The position numbers and the translations under genes were made by a program. This document shows, piece by piece, positions 1 through 6,086 of a stretch of 7,522 nucleotides of DNA. The DNA comes from Nanobdellota archaeon (GTDB lineage: Archaea; Nanobdellota; Nanobdellia; Woesearchaeales; JAGLGH01), in the NCBI GenBank assembly GCA_023144115.1, contig JAGLGH010000111.1:1-7522 (forward strand), in the 5' to 3' direction. Positions within the stretch are counted from its first letter, which is position 1. Each line of letters opens with the position of its first letter. Below the pieces are notes generated by a model that was not told the origin of the DNA, searched no databases, and was given only the letters and a program-made list of their open reading frames with translations.

Positions 1-84
1 CTTATTGTCCAGTTTCTTAAATATATAAATATCTCATATTAAACCGAAATATGGATAAACCGATGGTTATTCTCCAGTAATAAA

Positions 85-519
85 ATGAAATTGCTAATAG
101 TTGAGGATCAAGAATATCCCCTGGAAGCCTTAGTACGAGCAGTCAATAAAGTAATGCCTACTCACTACACTGATTTTTCTAAAGGCAATTATGATGTAGC
201 AAGATGCTATATTGATGCTCAAAGTAGAATCTCAAAAAATGATTACCAGATAATATTATTGGATAATAGAATGCCTTATGAGAATCAGGGAGATTTAGAA
301 ACAACTGACTTTGACAGGTTTTGTTCATGTTTAGAAAATATTGGTTATAATTTAATTCCAATTATAAAGGAAAAAAATCCAAATACTGTTGTAATTGGAA
401 CCTCATCTCTATCAAAAGGCGAATTAAGAAGTCTTCCTGCACCAGATTATACTATGACTAAGATGTGGGGAGAGGCTGAAACTGATTTAGAAGATAAACT
501 AAAACAAATTTTAAGGTAA
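85..519 (+). CDS. Stand-alone response-regulator receiver domain protein
   Basis: The 144-residue protein looks like a CheY-type receiver with no output domain. It opens with MKLLIVEDQ, giving the acidic pair E7/D8. IILLDNRMP places the likely phospho-acceptor at D60, GTSS gives the switch residue T106, and MTKMW gives the conserved lysine K126. All receiver landmarks are present, so phosphorylation is plausible, but no kinase is visible. The stretch between D60 and T106 is about 45 residues, longer than the roughly 28 usual in CheY, so an insertion or enlarged helix lies after beta-3. The start is chosen because the beta-1 strand begins at once. No SD precedes it; an AT-rich TATA-like tract lies at 18-33, about 60 nt upstream, which would leave a short leader. 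The last nine bases overlap the convergent NFACT gene. Partner and output are unknown. Confidence 0.8.
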   Translation: MKLLIVEDQEYPLEALVRAVNKVMPTHYTDFSKGNYDVARCYIDAQSRISKNDYQIILLDNRMPYENQGDLETTDFDRFCSCLENIGYNLIPIIKEKNPNTVVIGTSSLSKGELRSLPAPDYTMTKMWGEAETDLEDKLKQILR

Positions 520-1641
520 TTCAAGAATAATCTTTCCTTCTTTTTCCAGGATATCTTTTATTATCTTATGCTTTTTCAACTTTGCTTTTATCTCTTGCCA
601 GGAATACTTCTCCCTTGCTTTCCTAAGCTCTACAAGCACCTCATTCACAATCTGATAATTGCTATACATAAGCTCGCCTGCAGCAGTTGAATCTTTTTCT
701 GTCTTTTTCAGCTTCTGCACGCTCTTTTCCTGCATTTCAATCATCTTCTTCACTTTGTTCAGCTTTTCTTCATACTTTGATGTTGTCTCTCCCATCTCTG
801 CTTCTTTCTCTTCCTGAGTCAGAATCTGATCAAACGCATTATTATAACTTTCTGCCTGCTTTGCTTTGAAATCCTTGTAGGATTCCAGGCTAAAAGGAAC
901 TATATCTTTGATTATGCCCTCTTCTTTTTCGATAATTACTGGCTTAATCACCCTCTTCTTCAGTTCCTGCAGCTGGTTGTTCAAAGAGGTTATTTCCTTA
1001 TCATCCAGCTGCTTCTTATTCTTATCTATATCTGCAAGCACTAATATCTCTTCTGCATACAGTCCTCCAAGCCCAAGCTCAACTGCAAGCAGCTGAACCA
1101 CAGTCTTAGCAGATGATGCAAGAAGATTCTTCAACTGCTGCTTAGACAATTCCAGAAGATTATACTCCTTCTTTGGATACTCATACTTCAGTCCAGGCCT
1201 TACTGTCCTGTCTTTCCACCTATGCATTACCACAGCCTGTATTATAGTCAGATCTTCTTTGCAGAACACGATATTACCTTTGCTAAAAAGCTCTATGTAT
1301 AGATATCTCTTTTCTTCCCTTGTCTCAAACTCTAGCTCAATAATCCGCTCAAAACCCAGCTGCCTTATTGACCTTAATCTGGAATTTGCCAGATGCTTCC
1401 TTAAAGTCATGCAAAATCCTCTGGGAGTCTGGACTTCAGGCTTGTATACTGTCAGATATGTGAATCCAGGAGGCGCAATCCTTAATCTCAGCTTGCCAAC
1501 TCCTGTCTTGTGGAACTGGAATATGTAATCCATTTTGTCCAACTGGTATATCTGATCAACTTTCGCATCTTTAAGAATATCAAATTCTTTAGTAAGATAA
1601 TGAAGTTCTATTGAGGATGTCTGTGCCTTGAGCAATTGCAT
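511..1641 (-). CDS. rqcH: NFACT-family protein (archaeal RqcH/Rqc2 homologue) lacking the C-terminal NFACT-R domain
   Basis: RqcH/Rqc2 proteins bind stalled 50S subunits and peptidyl-tRNA and direct C-terminal tailing of stalled nascent chains. Using the internal ATG at 1641, the product has 376 residues. It shows an NFACT-N domain (about 1-170, with TLRKHL and GFERIIELEF), a helix-hairpin-helix segment (ELGLGGLYAEEI, about 188-199), and a charged coiled coil (about 260-320). The GELMYSNY and SWQEI motifs that normally close the coiled coil follow. It then stops after EGKIILELP, where archaeal homologues of about 600-700 residues continue into NFACT-R (DUF814). The open frame extends upstream to 1755, but those 38 residues look unlike the family. 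A TATA-like box at 1664-1673 lies about 27 nt before ATG 1641, suggesting a leaderless mRNA. The conserved Asp-Arg pair reads Glu98-Arg99 and the N-terminal Asp reads Glu12. It may be a truncated gene, half of a split gene, or functional without NFACT-R. Confidence 0.85.
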   Translation of the reverse strand: MQLLKAQTSSIELHYLTKEFDILKDAKVDQIYQLDKMDYIFQFHKTGVGKLRLRIAPPGFTYLTVYKPEVQTPRGFCMTLRKHLANSRLRSIRQLGFERIIELEFETREEKRYLYIELFSKGNIVFCKEDLTIIQAVVMHRWKDRTVRPGLKYEYPKKEYNLLELSKQQLKNLLASSAKTVVQLLAVELGLGGLYAEEILVLADIDKNKKQLDDKEITSLNNQLQELKKRVIKPVIIEKEEGIIKDIVPFSLESYKDFKAKQAESYNNAFDQILTQEEKEAEMGETTSKYEEKLNKVKKMIEMQEKSVQKLKKTEKDSTAAGELMYSNYQIVNEVLVELRKAREKYSWQEIKAKLKKHKIIKDILEKEGKIILELP

Positions 1642-1660
1642 GTGAAGGGTTAAGATAAGG

Positions 1661-1676
1661 TGATATTTAAATATAC
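1661..1676 (-). promoter_or_regulatory. TATA-like promoter of the NFACT gene
   Basis: On the minus strand the sequence GTATATTTAAATATCACC contains an archaeal-type TATA box (TATTTAAATA) centred about 27 nt upstream of the ATG at 1641. That spacing would put transcription initiation at or next to the start codon, giving a leaderless mRNA. The box overlaps the stop codon of the upstream DUF2064 gene, so the NFACT gene probably has its own promoter although the two genes are only 25 nt apart. This rests on pattern and spacing only. Confidence 0.55.
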
Positions 1677-2305
1677 CCTTGTTGACAAAGAAATCCCTTT
1701 GTTTTCCTATAATTATTAGGGAAAGAGATTGACTTAAGATCATCAAGAGTATCAATATCTATTTTTCTTTTTACTATTTTTAGCTTTGGCGCTTTTGTCA
1801 TTATCCCGATACATGAAGTTATGAAATTTGCAAACGAGGGATGTTTATCCAGATAAGATGCAAACTTACTGCCATATTTCTCATCTAATCCCCCAAGATA
1901 AAACCTTAAATCAAATGTTGGACCTGCCAGAATATTAAATCTATCAAGATGATTAAACCAGGAATCCAGTTCTCTTTCATTAAAAATAATATCTCCAGTT
2001 ATTGCTATCACTTTTTTAGCCCCCTTCTTGTTATAGATATATCTAACTGAATCTGGCAAGCCAAGGATTAAACTATACTGAGTACGTTGATAAAAATTCC
2101 AATAAGGATATGCTCTATTAAAATCATCAATATCACCCTTAGGGCATGCAATAGTGATACTGCATACGTTCGAAGCTACTGCTACTATATCCTCCAGCAT
2201 ATATTTTGCAAATTGCGCACTTGCCTTATATCCAATATCCTTCCCCAACCTGGTCTTTGACTTGCCTTCCCTGGGAAATTTATTTAGAACCAAGAGATGC
2301 CTCAT
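1667..2305 (-). CDS. DUF2064 / CofC-like nucleotidyltransferase-fold protein
   Basis: The 212-residue protein resembles the DUF2064 (TIGR04282) family, a GT-A fold group related to sugar and 2-phospholactate nucleotidyltransferases. Seen directly: an N-terminal KFPREGKSKTRLGKDIG segment (9-25), matching the P-x-x-G-x-x-K-T-R-L nucleotide-binding signature; ITGDIIF (102-108), in the place of the family's G-x-D-x-P metal-site motif; GPTFDLRFYLGGL (128-140), where relatives have GPxxDGGYYLxG; and a C-terminal DIDTLDDL (183-190), typical of the fold. The double glycine of the substrate loop is replaced by Leu-Arg, so its substrate may differ or activity may be lost. The start at 2305 fits the family N-terminus and has a TATA-like box about 26 nt upstream, with no SD. 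The neighbouring PEP-CTERM gene could hint at a role in surface glycan synthesis, but that is speculative. Confidence 0.75.
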   Translation of the reverse strand: MRHLLVLNKFPREGKSKTRLGKDIGYKASAQFAKYMLEDIVAVASNVCSITIACPKGDIDDFNRAYPYWNFYQRTQYSLILGLPDSVRYIYNKKGAKKVIAITGDIIFNERELDSWFNHLDRFNILAGPTFDLRFYLGGLDEKYGSKFASYLDKHPSFANFITSCIGIMTKAPKLKIVKRKIDIDTLDDLKSISFPNNYRKTKGFLCQQGYI

Positions 2306-2324
2306 GATTTAATTTATTAATAGG

Positions 2325-2338
2325 TAATATATAAAATT
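2325..2338 (-). promoter_or_regulatory. TATA-like promoter of the DUF2064 gene
   Basis: The minus strand reads ATTTTATATATTACC here. The TTATATAT core is centred about 26 nt from the ATG at 2305, and no SD lies between, consistent with a leaderless archaeal transcript. The assignment is by spacing and composition only, in a generally AT-rich intergenic region. Confidence 0.5.
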
Positions 2339-2373
2339 ATCTTTGCTATTTCTTTTCTATATTGAAACTAAAT

Positions 2374-2466
2374 AACATAAAAAATAAAAATAAAAAATAA
2401 AAAAACACGCAAAGGTGATATCCAGATACTAGAGATAAGTATATCATCTTAAGTATCTGGATATCT
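2374..2466 (-). terminator. Long hairpin plus T-rich tract ending the PEP-CTERM transcript
   Basis: Two perfect 14-nt complementary arms (2417-2430 and 2452-2465) enclose a 21-nt AT-rich loop that could fold a little further. Read on the minus strand, downstream of the PEP-CTERM stop codon at 2483, the stem is followed after about 8 nt by a strongly T-rich stretch (2374-2405). This is the layout of an intrinsic terminator. A hairpin this long is more bacterial in style than the plain T-runs usual for archaeal termination, and it may also protect the mRNA 3' end. Confidence 0.65.
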
Positions 2467-2482
2467 ACATCACATGTTATGA

Positions 2483-3232
2483 CTATTCTTTTAGTTCCCT
2501 CCTCTTCTTCTTAAATGTAAATCCCATCCCGACAAGCCCTGTTCCCAAGAGGAGCATTGTCGCGGGTTCCGGTATGGGTGTGCCATGGCCCCCATTAGGT
2601 CTAACAATAAAATCATTGGTTGTTAGGAATGGATTTGTTTTATAATTCGGATCTTCCAAGGCGGTGCTCCATGCGTACAGCTTTTCTCCCCCATGAGATC
2701 CATCCTTAGCAGCGAACACACCGTACACCGGCTCCATCTCAGTGACTATAACAGAGCCGTATAACCACATCCCGTCATAGTCATCAACCCCAAAATCTCC
2801 TTCACCATATCCCTCAAATTTGACCCCATAAATTGAATTCGGCCAATTTGTACCTCCAGAATATTCTTCAGGGATACTTAACTCCATGTTTGGATCGCCA
2901 CCAGTCCAGGTTAAAAATGGAACTCCATCATCTCCTAAGTCAGTCACCTCTATGATTAAATGGGATAAGTCTTTAACTTGTCCCGTAAGAGTCGGACTCA
3001 CAGCAACTATATAAGCATAGGTCCAATACCCTGACCCACTGTCATAGGAGACATCCCAATTTAACTGGAACTCAGGCCATCCTGTTCCTGTAGTATTAAT
3101 TCCTCCTCCTGATTTGCTTCGACTCCCTTCAAACTCACCACTTGCATCAGTTCCCCATATTAGAACCGCATGTGCAGGTGATACTAGAAACAAAACCAGC
3201 AGAAGGATTAATAAACATGATAATCGTTTCAT
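2483..3232 (-). CDS. Secreted PEP-CTERM sorting-domain protein
   Basis: The 249-residue precursor has a signal peptide (positive MKR, hydrophobic core, likely cleavage after AHA at residue 22). A Gly/Ser/Asp/Tyr/Trp-rich mature region predicted as beta-rich follows. The C-terminus is a textbook PEP-CTERM tail: PEP at 221-223, a hydrophobic segment LLLGTGLVGMGF, then KKKRR. In bacteria such tails are recognised by exosortase and removed as the protein is delivered to the surface or exopolysaccharide; archaea use related archaeosortases. No sortase gene is in the window. The central region matches no family I can name. The start is supported by the signal peptide and by a modest SD (AAGGA at 3241-3245, 8 nt before ATG). 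A leader of nearly 300 nt with repeated SD elements lies upstream, and a long terminator hairpin lies downstream, so the gene is probably monocistronic. Confidence 0.88.
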   Translation of the reverse strand: MKRLSCLLILLLVLFLVSPAHAVLIWGTDASGEFEGSRSKSGGGINTTGTGWPEFQLNWDVSYDSGSGYWTYAYIVAVSPTLTGQVKDLSHLIIEVTDLGDDGVPFLTWTGGDPNMELSIPEEYSGGTNWPNSIYGVKFEGYGEGDFGVDDYDGMWLYGSVIVTEMEPVYGVFAAKDGSHGGEKLYAWSTALEDPNYKTNPFLTTNDFIVRPNGGHGTPIPEPATMLLLGTGLVGMGFTFKKKRRELKE

Positions 3233-3314
3233 TTGTTTAATCCTTATTCTTAGGGTTAATTTTAATTTAATCGATATTAATTAATCATGATTAAATGCTC
3301 CAGGCCAATAAGAT

Positions 3315-3519
3315 ACATCACCTCCCTTCAGGTTATAAGGTTAAAAGTTAATATCACCCCCTTTCCTAAATTAGCTATGATATTATATGATTAATCTTGT
3401 AAAAGTTAATATCACCTCCAATCATTACAAAATCATTATTAGAAAAGTCAGCATCACCTCCTTTTCTAACTTAGCTATGATATTATAATTGATCTTGTAA
3501 AAGTTAATATCACCTCCCT
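3315..3519 (-). repeat. Tandem SD-bearing repeat array in the PEP-CTERM leader
   Basis: On the minus strand the core GGTGAT, mostly inside GGAGGTGAT, occurs five times. On the plus strand the complement ATCACC lies at 3317-3322, 3353-3358, 3411-3416, 3453-3458 and 3509-3514, giving intervals of 36, 58, 42 and 56 nt. Longer blocks are duplicated about 100 nt apart: a 17-nt block (3371-3387 and 3471-3487) is identical, and a 26-nt block (3394-3419 and 3492-3517) is identical. Each core is complementary to the conserved 3' end of 16S rRNA. All copies lie 85-280 nt upstream of the ATG at 3232, too far to serve as its direct ribosome binding site. A sixth related site (AGGAGGAT) is at 3580-3587. 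Confidence 0.85.
3439..3469 (-). promoter_or_regulatory. Hairpin displaying an SD sequence in its loop
   Basis: Perfect 9-nt complementary arms (3439-3447 and 3461-3469; minus strand TTAGAAAAG and CTTTTCTAA) enclose a 13-nt loop that begins GAGGTGAT. A second, weaker hairpin next to it has 6-nt arms at 3397-3402 and 3425-3430, with the 3411-3416 SD copy inside a 22-nt loop. SD or GGA motifs held in loops suggest a ligand for ribosomes or an RNA-binding protein. Confidence 0.6.
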
Positions 3520-3544
3520 TCAATTCTAGTTAGAAGTTAGTGTT

Positions 3545-3560
3545 AATTATTTTAATATAC
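3545..3560 (-). promoter_or_regulatory. Candidate TATA box for the PEP-CTERM leader transcript
   Basis: The minus strand carries TATATTAAAATA just upstream of the first SD repeat. A start about 26 nt downstream would fall near 3526, so the whole repeat array would be transcribed as a leader of about 295 nt. The region is AT-rich and the box could be chance; other TATAAT-like sequences recur inside the array. Confidence 0.3.
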
Positions 3561-3587
3561 CTACATCTATAGAAAAAGATATCCTCC

Positions 3588-4076
3588 TATGACCTAGACC
3601 CTTTAATTCCTTTGTTTTAGGGTTATTCCAAGCCATTCCATCAATTCAGGCACAAGATAAAAACAGAATCTTCTTCATGGATTTATCTTTTGCCTATGCA
3701 CTATTAAAGAATTTTCTTGTTTTTCGACATAGAGATTCTTTAATTTGGCAGGTGTTAGATTCAGCTAATGTTTTGCAGTTTTTGCAAAAGATTGTATCAT
3801 CTAACGACGTAAGGTTTTATTTTGGGTATAGAATATTGAAAGTAAAGGTTATTTATAAACTTTTTGAGAATCTGGATAAATTTAAACTCATCGTCTTCTC
3901 CAGTATAACTTATAGCCTGTTATGATGATTATTAGAACAAGTTGTTTCAAATGATTAGAAATAACTTCTAATGAGTAAAATACCATTTAACTAATCTTAC
4001 AAAAGAAGGAAAAATAAAAATAATAAGTGGAGAAAAGAAGGACATTGGGAAATTGCAAATCTAAAACCAAAACTAA
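3588..4076. other. Gene-poor intergenic stretch
   Basis: About 490 bases lie between the PEP-CTERM leader and the zinc-ribbon promoter. An 82-codon open frame (3677-3925, +) is the only sizeable one. It has no SD, no convincing promoter spacing and no recognisable motif, so I do not call it a gene. A short inverted repeat with 7-nt arms and a 5-nt loop lies at 3771-3789, without a T-tract. I see no RNA gene or mobile element here. Confidence 0.5.
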
Positions 4077-4083
4077 TATAAAC
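4075..4083 (+). promoter_or_regulatory. TATA-like promoter of the zinc-ribbon gene
   Basis: The sequence AATATAAAC has its TATAAA core at 4077-4082, about 26 nt before the ATG at 4105. This is leaderless archaeal spacing with no SD. It argues against the earlier in-frame GTG at 4027, which would lie upstream of the predicted transcript start. Confidence 0.5.
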
Positions 4084-4104
4084 CAATACAATACACACAA
4101 TATC

Positions 4105-4485
4105 ATGTACAGAAAAAAGATTTATGGAAAAAGCAGGATAGACAAATGCCCATTTTGCGGCAAGCAGGCGATAACAAAAAACAGCCAGGGTGTCTCTGTC
4201 TGCCTGACTCACAAACATGCAATCATGAATGATCTCAAATGCGCATGTGGCGAATATCTTGACATAAGAGAAGGAAAATATGGTTATTTTTTTATATGCA
4301 TGAATTGCGGTCCGCAAAGCCATACTAAAGTATATGCGCTAAATGAAATCAAAGACATAAGCAAGAAAGAACATCCTATAAAAGACATAAGCAAAAAAGA
4401 GCAACCTATAAAAGATACAAGCAAGAAAGAACATCCCAAGGCAAAAGAAACAATAATAACATCAGACGACCCAAACTACTTCTAA
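4105..4485 (+). CDS. Small double zinc-ribbon protein with repetitive lysine-rich tail
   Basis: The 126-residue protein begins MYRKKIYGKSRIDKCPFCG. The first zinc-binding half has CPFC followed by a C-x-x-H pair (CLTH). The second has CAC followed, about 20 residues later, by CMNC, so two ribbon-like sites can be formed. The block around CGEYLDIREGKYGYFFICMNCG resembles topoisomerase-type C4 zinc-finger modules, and I associate this architecture with small conserved proteins of DPANN archaea; that is from memory. The C-terminal third is a three-fold 10-residue repeat (IKDISKKEHP and variants) followed by a short acidic end, probably disordered and basic. A nucleic-acid-binding role is a reasonable inference. 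The frame is open back to a GTG at 4027, but the ATG at 4105 fits the promoter and the folded domain better. The stop overlaps that of the convergent YvcK-family gene by 3 nt. Confidence 0.75.
   Translation: MYRKKIYGKSRIDKCPFCGKQAITKNSQGVSVCLTHKHAIMNDLKCACGEYLDIREGKYGYFFICMNCGPQSHTKVYALNEIKDISKKEHPIKDISKKEQPIKDTSKKEHPKAKETIITSDDPNYF
4351..4440 (+). repeat. Three 30-bp in-frame tandem repeats
   Basis: Three consecutive 30-nt units (4351-4380, 4381-4410, 4411-4440) begin AAAGACATAAGC or AAAGATACAAGC and encode the 10-residue repeats of the zinc-ribbon protein tail. Units differ at only a few positions, indicating recent duplication by slippage or unequal exchange. Confidence 0.9.
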
Positions 4486-5423
4486 ATCAATTTTTGAAGA
4501 AAATTTTTACTAAGAAATTTCTCTAATTTTTTTGGATCATGCCTGAGGATATCAGACTCATTAAGAAGATCAGCACTGATACCTCTCACATTTTGCAGCC
4601 TGTTTGTATCATCTTCCACAAATTCAGCATTCTGCTTTTTGTACTTCTCAAGAATATCTTTGCTTGGCTTTTTTGAATTTACTACAATATAATCCAGCAC
4701 ATCTTTGTCAAGATACTTCTCAATCTCAAGAACAAAATCAGATGCCTTAAACCCTGTTGTCTCACCCTGCTTTGTCATGATATTACAGAAATATATCTTT
4801 TTTGCCTTTGACCTCTGTATAGCAGGAACAATCCCATGCACAAGAAGATTAGGAATTATGCTTGTATAAAGATCTCCAGGACCAATGATTATGATATCAG
4901 CATCCATAAGAGCATCCCTACAATCACAATAAATTCTTGCTTGAGGCTCAAGGAATACTTTTCTTATTGCAATATTAGGGTCATGCTTAGGCACATCTAT
5001 ATGTGTTTCGCCACAGATGATTGTGCTATCTTCCAGCTCTGCGCACAAATGAGCATCATCCACAGTCACAGGCAGCACCCTGCCTTTGATATTGAGGATG
5101 TTTCCAGCTTCCCTTATTGCTGCGCCAGGGGATCCAGTGATATCTGCAAGAGCAGTGATGATAAGATTGCCGAGGTTATGACCTTTCAGTCCGCCTTTCG
5201 CAAACCTGTAAGAGAATATTTCCTTCATCAGCAATGGAGACTGCGATAATGCTATTATTGATTTTCTTATGTCTCCAGGCGGCAGCACCCCATACTCATC
5301 TCTCAGCACACCTGAACTTCCTCCACTATCAATCATTGATACAATAGCGGTTATATCAAAGTCTTTAAGACCGCGCAGCATCTGATAAGTGCCTGTCCCT
5401 CCGCCAATTGTCACAATCTTCAT
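4482..5423 (-). CDS. yvcK: YvcK / CofD-like family protein (putative gluconeogenesis factor)
   Basis: The 313-residue protein belongs to the CofD-fold YvcK group. In Bacillus, YvcK binds UDP-sugars, is needed for growth on gluconeogenic carbon sources and affects cell envelope formation; the archaeal role is not known to me. Motifs seen in order: glycine-rich GGGTGT at 7-12, DSGGSSGVLRDEYG at 32-45, PPGDIRKS at 48-55, GHNLGN at 81-86, GPGDLYTSI at 181-189 and MTKQGET at 216-222. These are the nucleotide- and ligand-site blocks of the family, and length is normal for it. The start at 5423 begins right at the first beta strand, MKIVTIGGG. Its ATG overlaps the TGA of the upstream HAD gene as ATGA, implying co-transcription and translational coupling. 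Its 3' end converges on the zinc-ribbon gene. Confidence 0.9.
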   Translation of the reverse strand: MKIVTIGGGTGTYQMLRGLKDFDITAIVSMIDSGGSSGVLRDEYGVLPPGDIRKSIIALSQSPLLMKEIFSYRFAKGGLKGHNLGNLIITALADITGSPGAAIREAGNILNIKGRVLPVTVDDAHLCAELEDSTIICGETHIDVPKHDPNIAIRKVFLEPQARIYCDCRDALMDADIIIIGPGDLYTSIIPNLLVHGIVPAIQRSKAKKIYFCNIMTKQGETTGFKASDFVLEIEKYLDKDVLDYIVVNSKKPSKDILEKYKKQNAEFVEDDTNRLQNVRGISADLLNESDILRHDPKKLEKFLSKNFLQKLI

Positions 5424-6064
5424 GCCAAGATCTCTCTCAACTCTATAAGATTATTGATTTTATGATCTGGCAGTTGCTGCTTATTGGCTGGCTCTGCATC
5501 TTTAAACCTTCCTCTCATGCACCTTATTGACATAATGCCAAGCCTGTTTGCAGCCTCAATCTCTGAAAATATCTTATCCCCGACCACCACAACTTCTTCT
5601 GGCTTTAAAGAATATTTATCAAGAATTAATCTCATCTTTTTTTCCTTATCACTATTCGCAATGTCGTCAAAAATTATATCATAAAAATATTTTTTTATTC
5701 CAAGCAGTTCTATTTTCTTCTTTTGAGCATCAGGTCTTCCTGTAGTGAGCAATATCAGCTTATACTTACCAAGCTCTTGAAGCATATCATTTACTTCAGG
5801 AAACAGCTCAGGATTTCCTACATAATTATAATATGCATGAATTCCTGCGCTAACTGCATCCTTGCCTGCGCCATACTTCTTTGCAAGCCTGCTCGCAAAT
5901 TCAGGTATAAAAGCATGAGCATTTTCATGCAAATCAATATCCTTAATGCTTGCAGGGAGTCCTGCACCTATCATCGCTCTGAGCATCTCCTGCATTGAAT
6001 CATTTAGTGTGCTGGATGTGTCGCAAAGAGTATCATCCAGGTCGAAGATTATTGCTTTTATCAT
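5420..6064 (-). CDS. HAD-superfamily hydrolase (phosphoglycolate phosphatase-like)
   Basis: The 214-residue protein carries all four HAD motifs. Motif I is FDLDDT, with nucleophile D8 and acid D10. Motif II is LTTGR near 106-110. Motif III is a lysine near 142. Motif IV is VVGDKIFSEIEAAN, with D163 and downstream E168. A helical cap of about 75 residues lies between motifs I and II, as in subfamily I phosphatases. The substrate is unknown; small phosphorylated metabolites are usual for this type. I chose the ATG at 6064 (MIKAIIFDLDDT) over the one at 6082 because family members start there and a TATA-like box at 6088-6100 lies about 30 nt upstream, which would leave the 6082 ATG outside the transcript. 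It is the first gene of a two-gene operon with yvcK, overlapping by ATGA, which suggests a linked metabolic role. Confidence 0.85.
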   Translation of the reverse strand: MIKAIIFDLDDTLCDTSSTLNDSMQEMLRAMIGAGLPASIKDIDLHENAHAFIPEFASRLAKKYGAGKDAVSAGIHAYYNYVGNPELFPEVNDMLQELGKYKLILLTTGRPDAQKKKIELLGIKKYFYDIIFDDIANSDKEKKMRLILDKYSLKPEEVVVVGDKIFSEIEAANRLGIMSIRCMRGRFKDAEPANKQQLPDHKINNLIELREILA

Positions 6065-6086
6065 TTTTATCTTACTTACCATATAA

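Noticed and set aside
1642..1755. N-terminal extension of the NFACT protein to the upstream ATG at 1755
   Set aside because: The extra residues do not resemble the family N-terminus, overlap the upstream gene, and lie before the likely promoter.
2403..2470. c-di-GMP (GEMM) riboswitch suggested by an ACGCAAAG string
   Set aside because: The string is isolated, lies after a gene's stop codon, and the rest is a simple terminator-type hairpin without the GEMM tetraloop helix layout.
3315..3519. CRISPR array
   Set aside because: The repeated blocks are unevenly spaced (36-58 nt), the intervening sequence is itself duplicated rather than unique, and no cas gene is nearby.
3720..3770. Sigma-54 type promoter, as found before some bacterial PEP-CTERM genes
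   Set aside because: TGGCAGGTGTTAG lacks the GC element at proper spacing and is on the wrong strand for the adjacent PEP-CTERM gene; no better match was seen in either leader.
3677..3925. An 82-codon open frame on the plus strand
   Set aside because: It has no SD or promoter at suitable distance, no recognisable motif, and lies in an AT-rich gene-poor stretch; best treated as chance.
1667..5423. Coenzyme F420 biosynthesis, since CofC-like and CofD-like folds both occur
   Set aside because: The CofD-fold protein has YvcK-type motifs and the other is DUF2064-like; they are in separate transcription units and no other F420 genes are present.
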